The translations under genes were made by a program, and so were the position numbers. Below are positions 43,936 to 51,593 of a DNA stretch of 64,000 nucleotides, in pieces. The notes beneath the pieces are model-generated. The model made no database searches. It was given only the letters and a program-made list of their open reading frames with translations, and had not been told where the DNA came from. Origin of the DNA: Parabacteroides timonensis (GTDB lineage Bacteria; Bacteroidota; Bacteroidia; Bacteroidales; Tannerellaceae). Every line of letters starts with the position of its first letter. Within the stretch, counting starts at the first letter, position 1. The stretch covers positions 1,721,760 through 1,785,759 of the forward strand of contig NZ_LT669941.1 in the NCBI RefSeq assembly GCF_900128505.1, in the 5' to 3' direction.

Positions 43936-44046
43936 TTACTCATAAAAACGTACGGGGATGGTGTATCTTACCCGAATAACCTTTCCCCGACGTTTAGCTG
44001 ATTTCCATTTAGATACCTTCTTCATCCAAGCGTTCGGACGAAGAGG
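43936..44046 (-). pseudogene. TonB C-terminal remnant
   Basis: On the minus strand a frame ending at 43936 reads RPNAWMKKVSKWKSAKRRGK, then VIRVRYTIPVRFYE and a stop. The W-K-A-K-G-K pattern and the IPVRF ending are those of TonB-type energy-transducer C-termini. Only about 35 codons survive and there is no start or membrane anchor. It lies between ORF6N and the DJ-1 gene and is not expressed as a full protein. Confidence 0.6.
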
Positions 44047-44052
44047 AACGGA

Positions 44053-44580
44053 TTACTTCAGTGCCTCGACCACCTGCGGCAGCATCGTCCAGATAGCGTT
44101 TTCGCACTGTGCTGTGTAGAAATTACCATCTATCTCGGATTTTTCGTCGGTAGCCTGGGCAGACTGGATGGCAGGCTTTGCCAACGGGTGAACGGCCACT
44201 TTCTTTCCTTTCGCAACGCCTGCGATCTCAAACATCATCGCGGCGGCACAATGTCCGATCATGATCTTGCCTTTATCACCAAAGGCTTTGATAACGGCCA
44301 GCATATCCTGGTTGTACTGCTTGTCGGCATTTTCGCTGAACACCGGAACGGCATCGCCGCAACCGAACACCAGCGCATCGAACTCGTCCTCATGCCCTTT
44401 CAGGTTGGCGATCACATCATCCACGATCAGCTTGATACCAGAATTTGTCTTGATCTCTGCCGTCTCGGCAACAGCAAACACCTTATAAGAAATTCCGTTT
44501 TCAAAAAATGCTTCCAGATACTGGAACAACCCTGATCCGTTCACCGGATTTACTGCTAAAACTGCTACTTTCTTTGACAT
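44053..44580 (-). CDS. DJ-1/PfpI family protein
   Basis: A 175-residue protein of the class I glutamine amidotransferase-like superfamily. It has KVAVLAVNPVNGSG at the N-terminus, the DALVFGCGDAVP strand-turn, and the nucleophile elbow MIGHCAAAMMFEIAG (Cys near residue 120). Members are chaperones, deglycases or proteases; this one's role is not clear. It has an adjacent TACATTTG element (44640-44647) and is divergent from an HxlR regulator, a typical pair for redox- or aldehyde-responsive control. Confidence 0.85.
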   Translation of the reverse strand: MSKKVAVLAVNPVNGSGLFQYLEAFFENGISYKVFAVAETAEIKTNSGIKLIVDDVIANLKGHEDEFDALVFGCGDAVPVFSENADKQYNQDMLAVIKAFGDKGKIMIGHCAAAMMFEIAGVAKGKKVAVHPLAKPAIQSAQATDEKSEIDGNFYTAQCENAIWTMLPQVVEALK

Positions 44581-44626
44581 AATTGTAATTATTAAGTGAA
44601 ACAATAGTTACCTTTCGTAAGTTTAT

Positions 44627-44647
44627 TACCTTTGTGCAGCAAATGTA
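44627..44647. promoter_or_regulatory. Divergent -7 elements of the HxlR and DJ-1 genes
   Basis: TACCTTTG on the plus strand (44627-44634) and TACATTTG on the minus strand (44640-44647) are 5 bases apart. Confidence 0.5.
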
Positions 44648-44745
44648 GACGATCCGGGCGAAAGAAACAAGAACGCACCTCGGAATAAGCTACTTACACG
44701 CAGGTAACCATTATTGAGTTTCAACTTCATACGAAAATAAAGAAA

Positions 44746-45102
44746 ATGAAAAATTTTCATCCTACAGGAAATTGCCCGGTCCGGGACGTCCTCAGCCGGC
44801 TTGGCGACAAATGGTCGATGCTGGTCCTGACTACACTGAGTGCGAACGGCACGATGCGTTTCAGCGACATCCACAAGACCATCGACGATATCTCACAACG
44901 GATGCTGACCGTCACGCTCCGTACCCTCGAATCCGACGGCCTTGTGCACCGCAAAGTCTATCCCGAAGTGCCGCCCCGCGTGGAATATTGCCTCACGGAA
45001 ATGGGCACGACGCTCATGCCTCATATCCAGAACCTGGTAGATTGGGCACTCGGACATATGGACGAGATTCTGACCAGCCGGGAGACGGTCACAAACAGGT
45101 AA
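44746..45102 (+). CDS. HxlR family transcriptional regulator
   Basis: A 118-residue winged helix regulator with the family start GNCPVRDVLSRLGDKWSMLVLTTL (with the conserved Cys), RFSDIHKTIDDISQRMLTVTLRTLESDGLV, and RVEYCLTEMG (Tyr). Members sense electrophiles through Cys or act as repressors of adjacent genes. The neighbour divergent on the left is a DJ-1/PfpI protein, its likely target. Downstream the stop codon is followed by the membrane-gene promoter, so this is a single-gene unit. Confidence 0.93.
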   Translation: MKNFHPTGNCPVRDVLSRLGDKWSMLVLTTLSANGTMRFSDIHKTIDDISQRMLTVTLRTLESDGLVHRKVYPEVPPRVEYCLTEMGTTLMPHIQNLVDWALGHMDEILTSRETVTNR

Positions 45103-45180
45103 ATAAAACTCTCATCACTGCCGGGAGAAAAGGCTAGATAAAAAAGAGGAAGAAAGATAGATAATTTCATAATAAGTACT

Positions 45181-45222
45181 TATATTTGTAACCCATAGGT
45201 TACTTTATAAAACCTAAGGGTT
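45181..45222 (+). promoter_or_regulatory. Promoter with two palindromes upstream of the frameshifted membrane gene and XRE regulator
   Basis: TATATTTG at 45181-45188 is followed by GTAACC CATA GGTTAC (45188-45203) and AACC TAAG GGTT (45211-45222). The two palindromes share the AACC-N4-GGTT core and overlap the likely transcription start. They are good candidate operators for the downstream XRE protein. Confidence 0.6.
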
Positions 45223-45256
45223 ATATCAATAAACACTAGTTAACACATTCATCATT

Positions 45257-45690
45257 ATGGAAGCATCTATCATCGAAAAACAGAGAAGGCAAGATTAAAG
45301 TTAATCCTATTACAGTCCATCGGCTTTGGGTTTTGGATAATCGGAGGGATTATTGCTCATCTCCCTTTCAGTAAATTAGTTATTAATATCAGTAGTACGT
45401 TCTCGGCGATTTTCGGCTTATTGTTCATTTATGCAACGATTAAAAGTCTGTTTCTCCGCCGGGAAATCAAGAACAACAAAGAGTTATCCAATGCTTTGGG
45501 TAACGAAATGTACCAAAGTTTTGCTTACAAGGCACAGGCTAGAGGTTTATTTGCTATTTCCACAGGCGTAATACTCATTTATTTTCTGGATGATTATATC
45601 CACTTATCGGTCAAGATGTATTGCATGATCCTCTTGCTTATTGCCGTTATCACAGTAAATGTATACTGGCTAATCCAGAATAAACAATAA
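45257..45690 (+). pseudogene. Small integral membrane protein, disrupted by a frameshift
   Basis: The start at 45257 (MEASIIEKQRRQD) meets a stop 13 codons on. In the next frame, from about 45290, the protein continues as ARLKLILLQSIGFGFWIIGGI, HLPFSKLVINISSTFSAIFG and on to LIQNKQ at 45690. This gives four membrane segments. No start codon exists for that second frame until a TTG at 45421. A one- or two-base change near 45285-45296 would restore a protein of about 144 residues. It precedes an XRE gene by 4 bases, so the pair was one unit. Could also be programmed frameshifting or a sequencing error. Confidence 0.6.
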
Positions 45691-45694
45691 CCGG

Positions 45695-45934
45695 ATGGAG
45701 AGTAAAGAACTGAATAACAAAATAAAAGTATACCGGGCAATGAAAAATATCAGCCAGGAAGAACTGGCCATTGCCATCGGGGTTACCCGCAAAACCATAA
45801 ATACCATCGAAACAGGTAAATATGTTCCTTCAACTATCCTTGCATTAAAGATTGCCCGGTACTTCAATGTTCCTGTCGAAGCTATTTTCGAATTGAATGA
45901 AGTTGAAGAGATTACACACCCAAAACAATATTAG
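45695..45934 (+). CDS. XRE-family helix-turn-helix regulator
   Basis: A 79-residue single-domain HTH protein: IKVYRAMKNISQEELAIAIGVTRKTINTIETGKYVPS is the XRE fold with the recognition helix in GVTRKTINTIE. It is of the short type commonly paired with a membrane protein gene, here the frameshifted gene 4 bases upstream. Two palindromes at the shared promoter are its likely operators. Its last 23 bases overlap the convergent antitoxin gene. Confidence 0.9.
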   Translation: MESKELNNKIKVYRAMKNISQEELAIAIGVTRKTINTIETGKYVPSTILALKIARYFNVPVEAIFELNEVEEITHPKQY

Positions 45935-46277
45935 CATCAATATGTAATTTCCGGCTTATATCTCTGGCTACCTTTAATGTCGGTTCACATTTACCGGAAA
46001 GATACTCACTAATCCGGGAAGGACTGACACTCAACAACTCTGAGAGCTTTGTCTGGGTAAGATTCATTTCATACATACGAAGCTTAAGTACATCTACCAG
46101 AAGAGGGGTTTCCACTGGAAAATGTTCTTCTTCGTAATCGGCTACTAAGTCCGAAAGCAAATCCAGTTCAAGGAAATTCTTGTTATCAGTAGGTGTATTG
46201 TTATTTACAACCTTCAGCAGTTCTTCTATTCTTGCACAGGCTGCATCATACTGTTTTTTATCTTTTATCTTTGCCAT
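45912..46277 (-). CDS. higA: HigA-type antitoxin, XRE domain
   Basis: A 121-residue protein. An N-terminal helical region (about 1-60; DKKQYDAACARIEELLKVV) has the antitoxin type found in Bacteroidetes HigA (PHA/HipB class). A C-terminal XRE domain has LTQTKLSELLSVSPSRISEYLSGKCEPT. It would bind the HigB toxin and its own promoter. The toxin gene lies 41 bases upstream on the same strand; order toxin then antitoxin is the HigBA arrangement. Confidence 0.85.
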   Translation of the reverse strand: MAKIKDKKQYDAACARIEELLKVVNNNTPTDNKNFLELDLLSDLVADYEEEHFPVETPLLVDVLKLRMYEMNLTQTKLSELLSVSPSRISEYLSGKCEPTLKVARDISRKLHIDANIVLGV

Positions 46278-46318
46278 ATTTATCTACAGTTTAAAGTGTG
46301 TCTCACTAATGCAAAATA

Positions 46319-46612
46319 CTATATCTTAGAACAATCTATTTTATCGTATTCATTATGTGTGCCTATAAAGCGAATGAAAACTTTTCTGACAGCAAATAAT
46401 ATGATAGCAACCAATCTATAGTCATTACCTTTTATATTAAAAACAAATCGGTCATTGCCCACAAAATCAACACTATTGAATGTTTGCTTTACATCTGCCA
46501 GGCATGACCAATCGCTTCTTTCCGTCTTTTTATACCAATCTCTCAAAGCGACATCTGCATCAGCATGTTTCTTAGAATATTCTCTTATGGCTGCAAATGT
46601 GATTATTCTCAT
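46319..46612 (-). CDS. higB: HigB-type mRNA interferase toxin
   Basis: A 97-residue protein of the RelE/HigB superfamily (PF09907-type). It has REYSKKHADADVALRDWYKKTERSDW at the N-terminus, NDRFVFNIKGNDYRLVAIILF and VFIRFIGTHNEYDKI, with the typical Arg/His/Tyr residues near the end. Such toxins cut mRNA in the ribosomal A site. A -7 element TAGCTTTG (46629-46636) lies 17 bases upstream of the start. It forms a toxin-antitoxin operon with the higA gene. Confidence 0.9.
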   Translation of the reverse strand: MRIITFAAIREYSKKHADADVALRDWYKKTERSDWSCLADVKQTFNSVDFVGNDRFVFNIKGNDYRLVAIILFAVRKVFIRFIGTHNEYDKIDCSKI

Positions 46613-46628
46613 GATTAATTATTTGCAA

Positions 46629-46636
46629 CAAAGCTA
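46629..46636 (-). promoter_or_regulatory. -7 element (TAGCTTTG) of higBA
   Basis: An exact TAnnTTTG match 17 bases before the higB start. Confidence 0.5.
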
Positions 46637-46739
46637 CTCACTTTATTCCAAATAACAAAATATTTTTCCAATATGCAAAAGTGTTTTCCCTTAAGAGTAG
46701 AGATTATCCCTCAAGGAGTATTTAATTCTATTTTTTATA

Positions 46740-46747
46740 TACATTTG
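46740..46747 (+). promoter_or_regulatory. -7 element (TACATTTG) of the DsrE gene
   Basis: An exact TAnnTTTG match 37 bases upstream of the ATG at 46784. It excludes the upstream in-frame ATG at 46673 as the start. Confidence 0.5.
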
Positions 46748-46783
46748 CGAATCGACATAACCATATACATAAATCATCTTATT

Positions 46784-47122
46784 ATGAACGACAAATTAAA
46801 CATTCTCTGGACAACCGACAATAAAGACACCATATTCAATATGTTATCGATGTACACCCTCAACTCCAAAAAGAGAGGCTGGTGGAAAGAAGTGAACGTG
46901 ATCCTTTGGGGAGCCTCCGTTAAGCTCGCCGCCCAGGATACGCAGGTGCAGACGGAAATCCTGGAAATGCTTCAAGCAGGCGTCACCGTCGAAGCCTGCC
47001 AGGACTGCTGCGAAAGGTTCGAAGTGAAGCCAATCATCGAGAAACTGGGTGTTACCGTCAGATACATGGGAGCCCCGCTAACCGAATATCTCAAGAACGG
47101 AGAAAAAATATTGACCCTTTAA
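46784..47122 (+). CDS. DsrE family protein
   Basis: A 112-residue protein of the DsrE/DsrF/TusD-like fold: NILWTTDNKDTIFNMLSMYTL, VILWGASVKLAAQD and a Cys-containing CQDCCERF near residue 80. The family moves sulfur or has structural roles, but the classic active-site Cys position is not certain here. It may be cotranscribed with the DUF3788 gene 57 bases downstream. A paralogous role to the DJ-1 gene nearby cannot be told. Confidence 0.82.
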   Translation: MNDKLNILWTTDNKDTIFNMLSMYTLNSKKRGWWKEVNVILWGASVKLAAQDTQVQTEILEMLQAGVTVEACQDCCERFEVKPIIEKLGVTVRYMGAPLTEYLKNGEKILTL

Positions 47123-47179
47123 CGGGCGACATATCCTTATACAATTCTCTTTATTTTATACACCGAAATACACAACATT

Positions 47180-47596
47180 ATGGAACCTCTGATTTTAAAA
47201 GACAAAAACGTTTTCCCCACTAATGAAGTCATCGCCGACGTTCTGAAGGCTAGTTTTCCCGCATTCGAAGAATTCAGCGCATCGGCCGCAGCCGCCGACC
47301 TGACACTCGAATGGAACTATTACAACGACGGGAAGGCCTGGTTATGCAAAGTTCTGTCGAAGAAGAAAAACCTTGCCTGGCTGGTTGTCTACCAGAGCTT
47401 TTTCAAAGTCACTTCCTACTTCACGGAAAAACACCTGGACCGTATCGCCGGAATGGAAATTACGGAAAGCATCAAAGAAGAATTCTACCGGGCCAAACCC
47501 AGCGGAAAACTCATCCCTATGACCGTTACCATCACCGAAAAAGAGCAGGTGAAGGATGCCTTATCGATGATACTTTTCAAAAAAGGATTAAAATAA
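47180..47596 (+). CDS. DUF3788 family protein
   Basis: A 138-residue protein with the DUF3788 pattern: EWNYYNDGKAWLCKVLSKKKNLAWLVVYQSFFKVTSYF and a C-terminal SGKLIPMTVTITEKEQVKDA. The family is soluble, cytoplasmic and of unknown function. The gene is followed after 20 bases by a GNAT acetyltransferase, so the two are likely cotranscribed. Confidence 0.82.
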   Translation: MEPLILKDKNVFPTNEVIADVLKASFPAFEEFSASAAAADLTLEWNYYNDGKAWLCKVLSKKKNLAWLVVYQSFFKVTSYFTEKHLDRIAGMEITESIKEEFYRAKPSGKLIPMTVTITEKEQVKDALSMILFKKGLK

Positions 47597-47616
47597 ACGC
47601 ACGGATAAACAACAAA

Positions 47617-48042
47617 ATGATACGCAAGCTAGAAAAAACAGCATACAACACAGCAACCGACCTCGCACTCGATGTATATATCCATTGTGGCCGGTCGGAC
47701 TTCAACGACGAAGGGTTGGAGAGTTTCAAAAGTTTTATTTACAATGAACAGCTCATGGACGAACTGACCATCTACGGGGCTTTTGAACAGAACGAACTTA
47801 TCGGTATCCTGGGAACGAAGAACAACGGGAAACATATTTCGTTATTCTTCATCAAACCGGAACACCATAGAAAAGGAATAGGAAAAAAGCTTTTCGACTA
47901 TATGGAAAACGATTCTCCGGTTTCCGAAATAACCGTCAACTCGTCCACATATGCTATTCCTTTCTACAAACAGCTGGGCTTCGAACCCACAGGCGAGATA
48001 CAAAGTGTCAACGGAATGACATTTCTCCCTATGAAGAAATAA
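47617..48042 (+). CDS. GNAT family N-acetyltransferase
   Basis: A 141-residue acetyl-CoA-dependent acetyltransferase: strands LIGILGTKNNGKHISLFFIKPEHHRKGIGKKLFDYME give the acetyl-CoA binding Q/RxxGxG/A-like motif (HRKGIGKKL). The C-terminal part has YAIPFYKQLGFEPTG. The substrate is unknown. An ORF start further upstream (47311) overlaps the DUF3788 gene in another frame; the family start is at MIRKLEKTAYN. Confidence 0.9.
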   Translation: MIRKLEKTAYNTATDLALDVYIHCGRSDFNDEGLESFKSFIYNEQLMDELTIYGAFEQNELIGILGTKNNGKHISLFFIKPEHHRKGIGKKLFDYMENDSPVSEITVNSSTYAIPFYKQLGFEPTGEIQSVNGMTFLPMKK

Positions 48043-48068
48043 CCCCTCTCGCATATTCGCTAGTCCCG

Positions 48069-48101
48069 TTTGGGAAATCAGATTAAAATCAAGTACCTTT
48101 G
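48069..48101 (+). promoter_or_regulatory. Consensus promoter of the aspartate dehydrogenase gene, start codon at +1
   Basis: TTTG (48069-48072), 21-base spacer, TACCTTTG (48094-48101). The ATG of nadX follows only 5 bases after the element, so the transcript probably has no or almost no leader. Confidence 0.6.
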
Positions 48102-48106
48102 CCTGC

Positions 48107-48895
48107 ATGGAAAAGTTAGTAATTGTTGGATGCGGACGGCTCGGAGGTATCGTGGCCGACGCTGTAATCAAAGGCATTTTGCCCGAATATGAGTTAGTGG
48201 GGGTCTACTCCCGCACAGTCTCCAAAGCAGAAAACCTGGCTGCCCGGATGCAACAACACGGGAAACCTTGCCGGGTATGTGCGACCATCGAAGAATTGCT
48301 TGCCCTGAAACCGGACTATCTGGTGGAAGCCGCCTCGCCTGCCGCCATGAAAGAGCTGGCGTTGCCTGCACTGAAAAACGGCACTTCCATTGTCACCCTT
48401 TCGATCGGGGCGCTGGCCGACGACCTCTTTTATCGCGAGGTAGCGGAGACAGCCAAGGCAAACGGCACCCGTGTCTACCTGGCCTCCGGGGCTACCGGCG
48501 GCTTCGATGTGCTGCGGACTGCCGCCCTGATGGGAAACGCCACCGCCCGTTTTTTCAACGAGAAAGGCCCTAACGCCCTGAAAGGAACCGCTGTCTACGA
48601 TGAATCGCTGCAAACGGAACAGCGCGTCGTCTTCTCCGGAAATGCGGTGGAAGCCATCCAACTCTTCCCGACGAAAGTCAATGTTACGGTAGCGGCCTCA
48701 CGGGCTTCGGTAGGACCAGCGAACATGGAGGTGACAATGCAGTCCACCCCCGGATTTACGGGCGATACCCAGTGGGTAGAGATCAGGAACGATCAGGTGC
48801 ATGCCGTCATCGACGTCTACAGCGCAACGGCAGAGATAGCAGGATGGTCGGTAGTGAACACCCTGCTCAATATCACCTCACCCATCGTATTCTGA
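48107..48895 (+). CDS. nadX: Aspartate dehydrogenase
   Basis: A 262-residue NAD(P)-dependent enzyme: Rossmann start LVIVGCGRLGGIVADAV, then LVEAASPAAMKELALPALKNG, YLASGATGGFDVLR (domain of unknown function DUF108-like), and NVTVAASRASVGPANMEVTM with the conserved residues of the dehydrogenase. It oxidises L-aspartate to iminoaspartate for NAD synthesis or aspartate breakdown. Its stop overlaps the 3' end of the convergent dehydrogenase gene by 18 bases. Confidence 0.92.
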   Translation: MEKLVIVGCGRLGGIVADAVIKGILPEYELVGVYSRTVSKAENLAARMQQHGKPCRVCATIEELLALKPDYLVEAASPAAMKELALPALKNGTSIVTLSIGALADDLFYREVAETAKANGTRVYLASGATGGFDVLRTAALMGNATARFFNEKGPNALKGTAVYDESLQTEQRVVFSGNAVEAIQLFPTKVNVTVAASRASVGPANMEVTMQSTPGFTGDTQWVEIRNDQVHAVIDVYSATAEIAGWSVVNTLLNITSPIVF

Positions 48896-49762
48896 GAGGT
48901 TGGCCAGTACTTTTTCGCTCAGGCGGTCGAACGCCTGGCGTGTACGGCCGGTCGACACCTGCATGCAACGTACGTGCGGATGGCTCAACAACTGGGCGTT
49001 GCCCAAAGCACCTGCAGTATCACAGAAACAAAGGTTGTCGCCTTCCAGCCACTTCACAAACGGGGTCTCGTCCCAGGCAGGAGACAACCCTGTATTGAAC
49101 AATATCTTTTTATTACCGAGCTGCTTAAATTCCGCTTCATGCAGCAAGACCGTGTTCTTATTCAGGCAGCAGCAAACCACTTCGCTTTGTGCCAGCAGCT
49201 CACCCAGTGGCAGGAAACGGTAACCTTTCCTACGTGCCTCTTCCTTCTCGCTCCGGGCGAAATAGGCGACATCGGCACCGAAGAACTTCAAGGCATCGGC
49301 AATCATCCCACCGGACTTACCCAGCCCGACGATCCCCACTTTCAATCCGGTGATCTCGCGAGGCATTTCATCCCATGCCTCCTGTCCGAAGCCGTGCAGG
49401 CAACGAACCAGCTCGCTGATAACATACTCCACCACCCCTTCGTCGCCATAATCGCGGATACCGGTCACAACAATCCCCCGCTCGTTGGCATAGCGGATAT
49501 CGACATTGGCGCTCTCCGGCGAGTAAAGGGAACAGCACATCCCGATATAGCGGACATTCGGGCATTTCTCCAGTGCCGCCCGTTCGATCCGGGAGGTGTA
49601 ACTCAAAAGGACAGCGTCCGCATCCCCGATACGGGCAGCCACCTCTTCATCTCCCGCGGGTATGTCATCGTACATAACTACTTCTTTCGCAAAATCTTGC
49701 AATTTCTTTTCTGCTGACGGAATCAGGCTTACAGGCTCTATCGCCACAAGTTTATTGAACAT
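48878..49762 (-). CDS. D-isomer-specific 2-hydroxyacid dehydrogenase family protein
   Basis: A 294-residue protein with the NAD-binding GLKVGIVGLGKSGGMIADALKFFG fold (about residues 135-160). The catalytic domain includes RYIGMCCSLYSPESANVDI and the LFNTGLSPAWDETPFVKWL segment near the C-terminus, with the HPHVRCM region giving the active-site His. The substrate (glycerate, phosphoglycerate or other) cannot be told. It is convergent with nadX and alone on its strand here. GTGL in place of the common NxxRG may alter catalysis. Confidence 0.82.
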   Translation of the reverse strand: MFNKLVAIEPVSLIPSAEKKLQDFAKEVVMYDDIPAGDEEVAARIGDADAVLLSYTSRIERAALEKCPNVRYIGMCCSLYSPESANVDIRYANERGIVVTGIRDYGDEGVVEYVISELVRCLHGFGQEAWDEMPREITGLKVGIVGLGKSGGMIADALKFFGADVAYFARSEKEEARRKGYRFLPLGELLAQSEVVCCCLNKNTVLLHEAEFKQLGNKKILFNTGLSPAWDETPFVKWLEGDNLCFCDTAGALGNAQLLSHPHVRCMQVSTGRTRQAFDRLSEKVLANLSEYDG

Positions 49763-49945
49763 GAATATTTCTGCTTATTTGTTTCCTCACAAAATTAATC
49801 CTTTTCGGTAAGAAACAAAAGACTATTTCCATCCATTCTTCCTTTCTCTCCCCTATTTGCGCATCTGTTATGCTGCCGGGAAGCATCTGTTATGCCATCG
49901 AATAGCATCTCTTTCCCGGAAATTCCATATCTCGAAAACTTATCT

Positions 49946-49953
49946 TATCTTTG
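49946..49953 (+). promoter_or_regulatory. -7 element (TATCTTTG) of the VOC gene
   Basis: An exact TAnnTTTG match only 5 bases before the ATG at 49959, again implying an almost leaderless transcript. It rules out the in-frame ATG at 49857. Confidence 0.5.
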
Positions 49954-49958
49954 GAAAC

Positions 49959-50348
49959 ATGGAAACAAAGCAAGCAACAATCAACCGGATCAACATCGTG
50001 ATCGACTGTAAGGACGCGGGCCTCATGGCCTCCTTTTACAGCCGCCTCCTCAACTGGCAGTGGACACACCCGCAGGCAAACGGCTGGTCGGCCATCACCT
50101 CGCCCACCGGCATGGTCATCGCCTTCCAGGAGATAGAAGAATACGAACCGCCCGTCTGGCCCTGGCAAGAAGGGAGACAGGGACAAATGCTCCACCTCGA
50201 CTTCTACGTCGACGACCTGGAGGAAGCCGTCCGCCACGCCCTCAGCCTGGGAGCCAGCTTGGCCGGCGAGCAATACTTCAAAACTTCCCGTACACTGCTC
50301 GACCCCTCCGGCCATCCTTTCTGCCTGGATACGGACGAACCGGAATAA
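49959..50348 (+). CDS. VOC family protein (glyoxalase/bleomycin resistance-like)
   Basis: A 129-residue vicinal oxygen chelate protein: TINRINIVIDCKDAGLMASFYSRLLNWQW is the first betaalphabetabeta unit, followed by LHLDFYVDDLEEAVRHALSLGAS and LLDPSGHPFCLD. Metal-ligand candidates are the His of LHLDF and a C-terminal Glu or Asp. Metabolic or resistance role unknown. It starts a run with grpB-like and lspA-like genes (gaps of 19 and 3 bases). Confidence 0.88.
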   Translation: METKQATINRINIVIDCKDAGLMASFYSRLLNWQWTHPQANGWSAITSPTGMVIAFQEIEEYEPPVWPWQEGRQGQMLHLDFYVDDLEEAVRHALSLGASLAGEQYFKTSRTLLDPSGHPFCLDTDEPE

Positions 50349-50367
50349 CCTTTCCAACCCTACCGCC

Positions 50368-50955
50368 ATGAAAAATAAGAATTTGAACGAAATGAGTAAC
50401 GAAGAACTCTGGCAGCTGTTCCCGATCATCCTCTCGGCACACGACCGGGACTGGCCCAAGCGTTACGAAACAGAAAAAGACTGCCTCGTGAAAGCCGTAG
50501 GAGCGGAAAATATCGTCCGCATCAGCCATATCGGAAGCACATCCGTACCGGGACTGACAGCCAAACCGACGATTGACATATTGCTGGAAATACAGCTGGA
50601 AACCGACCTCATCCGCCTCATCCCGACCATCGAAGCGGAGGGTTACATCTATTCCCCCCAACCCGGGAATCCGCCTCCTCATATGATGTTTATGAAAGGC
50701 TATACCCCCGAAGGCTTTAAAGGTCAGGCCTTCCACCTCCACATAAGATACTCCGGCGACTGGGACGAACTCTATTTCCGCGACTACCTTCTCTCCCATC
50801 CCGACACGGCGCAAGCCTACGGAGAATTGAAAGTCAAACTACAAAAAGAGTACGAACATGACCGCGACGGCTACACCGATGCAAAAACCGGTTTCATCCG
50901 CGAAATAACAAACCGGGCAAAAGAACAGATTACCCATCCTTCAACAACAGAATAA
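50368..50955 (+). CDS. GrpB family protein
   Basis: A 195-residue protein of the UPF0157/GrpB nucleotidyltransferase-like family: ENIVRISHIGSTSVPGLTAKPTIDILLEI carries the GSTxxPG signature and Asp pair typical of such folds, then FHLHIRYSGD and FRDYLLSHPDTAQAYGELK. The target is unknown, although some members have been linked to glutamate-rich or coenzyme processes. It lies between the VOC and lspA-like genes. Confidence 0.88.
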   Translation: MKNKNLNEMSNEELWQLFPIILSAHDRDWPKRYETEKDCLVKAVGAENIVRISHIGSTSVPGLTAKPTIDILLEIQLETDLIRLIPTIEAEGYIYSPQPGNPPPHMMFMKGYTPEGFKGQAFHLHIRYSGDWDELYFRDYLLSHPDTAQAYGELKVKLQKEYEHDRDGYTDAKTGFIREITNRAKEQITHPSTTE

Positions 50956-50958
50956 ATT

Positions 50959-51486
50959 ATGAAAACCAGAGAGATTATATGGTGGACACTCCTGCTGATC
51001 TTCATCGATCAGGCGACAAAGATCGTGATCTATCATTTTTATATGGACACTCATTTCGATATTATCCCTTCGCTCTTCGAGTTCAGGCCGGTATTCAACG
51101 ACAAACACAGCTACGTCAACTACCTCCTGAACCAGAAACTGAATATCAATATAGACTTTTGGATACACATGGTCATCTTCGCCATTGCCGAATGTATCAT
51201 ACTGGCATTATACGTATTATTGAGAAGCCTGTCAAAAAAGACAAAGCTCCTCGACATTGCCATCATCTTCCAAACAGCGGGGATTATCTGTGCTTTGCTC
51301 GGCAATATCGTCTGGGAAAAGGGGGTATTGGATTTCATCTACCTCAAACCCTTGTTTATTTTCGACCTGAAAGATATATACTTAAATACTTTTACCGTTT
51401 TCTTTCTTATATATGTACACAAGCACAGGGAAAAAGTAAGGACATTAAAAATAAAAGACGTCTTCAACCATCTCCGTAACAGATAG
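50959..51486 (+). CDS. Signal peptidase II-like protein (divergent LspA)
   Basis: A 175-residue membrane protein with four helices. The start ILLIFIDQATKIVIYHF-like (LIFIDQATKIVIY) contains the LspA Asp/Gln motif, and near the C-terminus GVLDFIYLKPLFIFDLKDIYLN holds the two catalytic Asp positions. Signal peptidase II removes lipoprotein signal peptides. This copy is divergent in the loop regions (FDLKD in place of FNxAD) and is likely a second copy or paralogue, not the main LspA. Confidence 0.78.
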   Translation: MKTREIIWWTLLLIFIDQATKIVIYHFYMDTHFDIIPSLFEFRPVFNDKHSYVNYLLNQKLNINIDFWIHMVIFAIAECIILALYVLLRSLSKKTKLLDIAIIFQTAGIICALLGNIVWEKGVLDFIYLKPLFIFDLKDIYLNTFTVFFLIYVHKHREKVRTLKIKDVFNHLRNR

Positions 51487-51566
51487 AAGAGACAGACGCA
51501 CAGGAGGCAATCGAAACGAAAACGAATTTGGCCGGATTGGACAACTCCCGGTCAGTATAGATTGCC

Positions 51567-51574
51567 TACTTTTG
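51567..51574 (+). promoter_or_regulatory. -7 element (TACTTTTG) of the AraC-GyrI gene
   Basis: An exact TAnnTTTG match 20 bases before the ATG at 51594. Confidence 0.45.
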
Positions 51575-51593
51575 TCGCTAAAGAATCAGAAGC

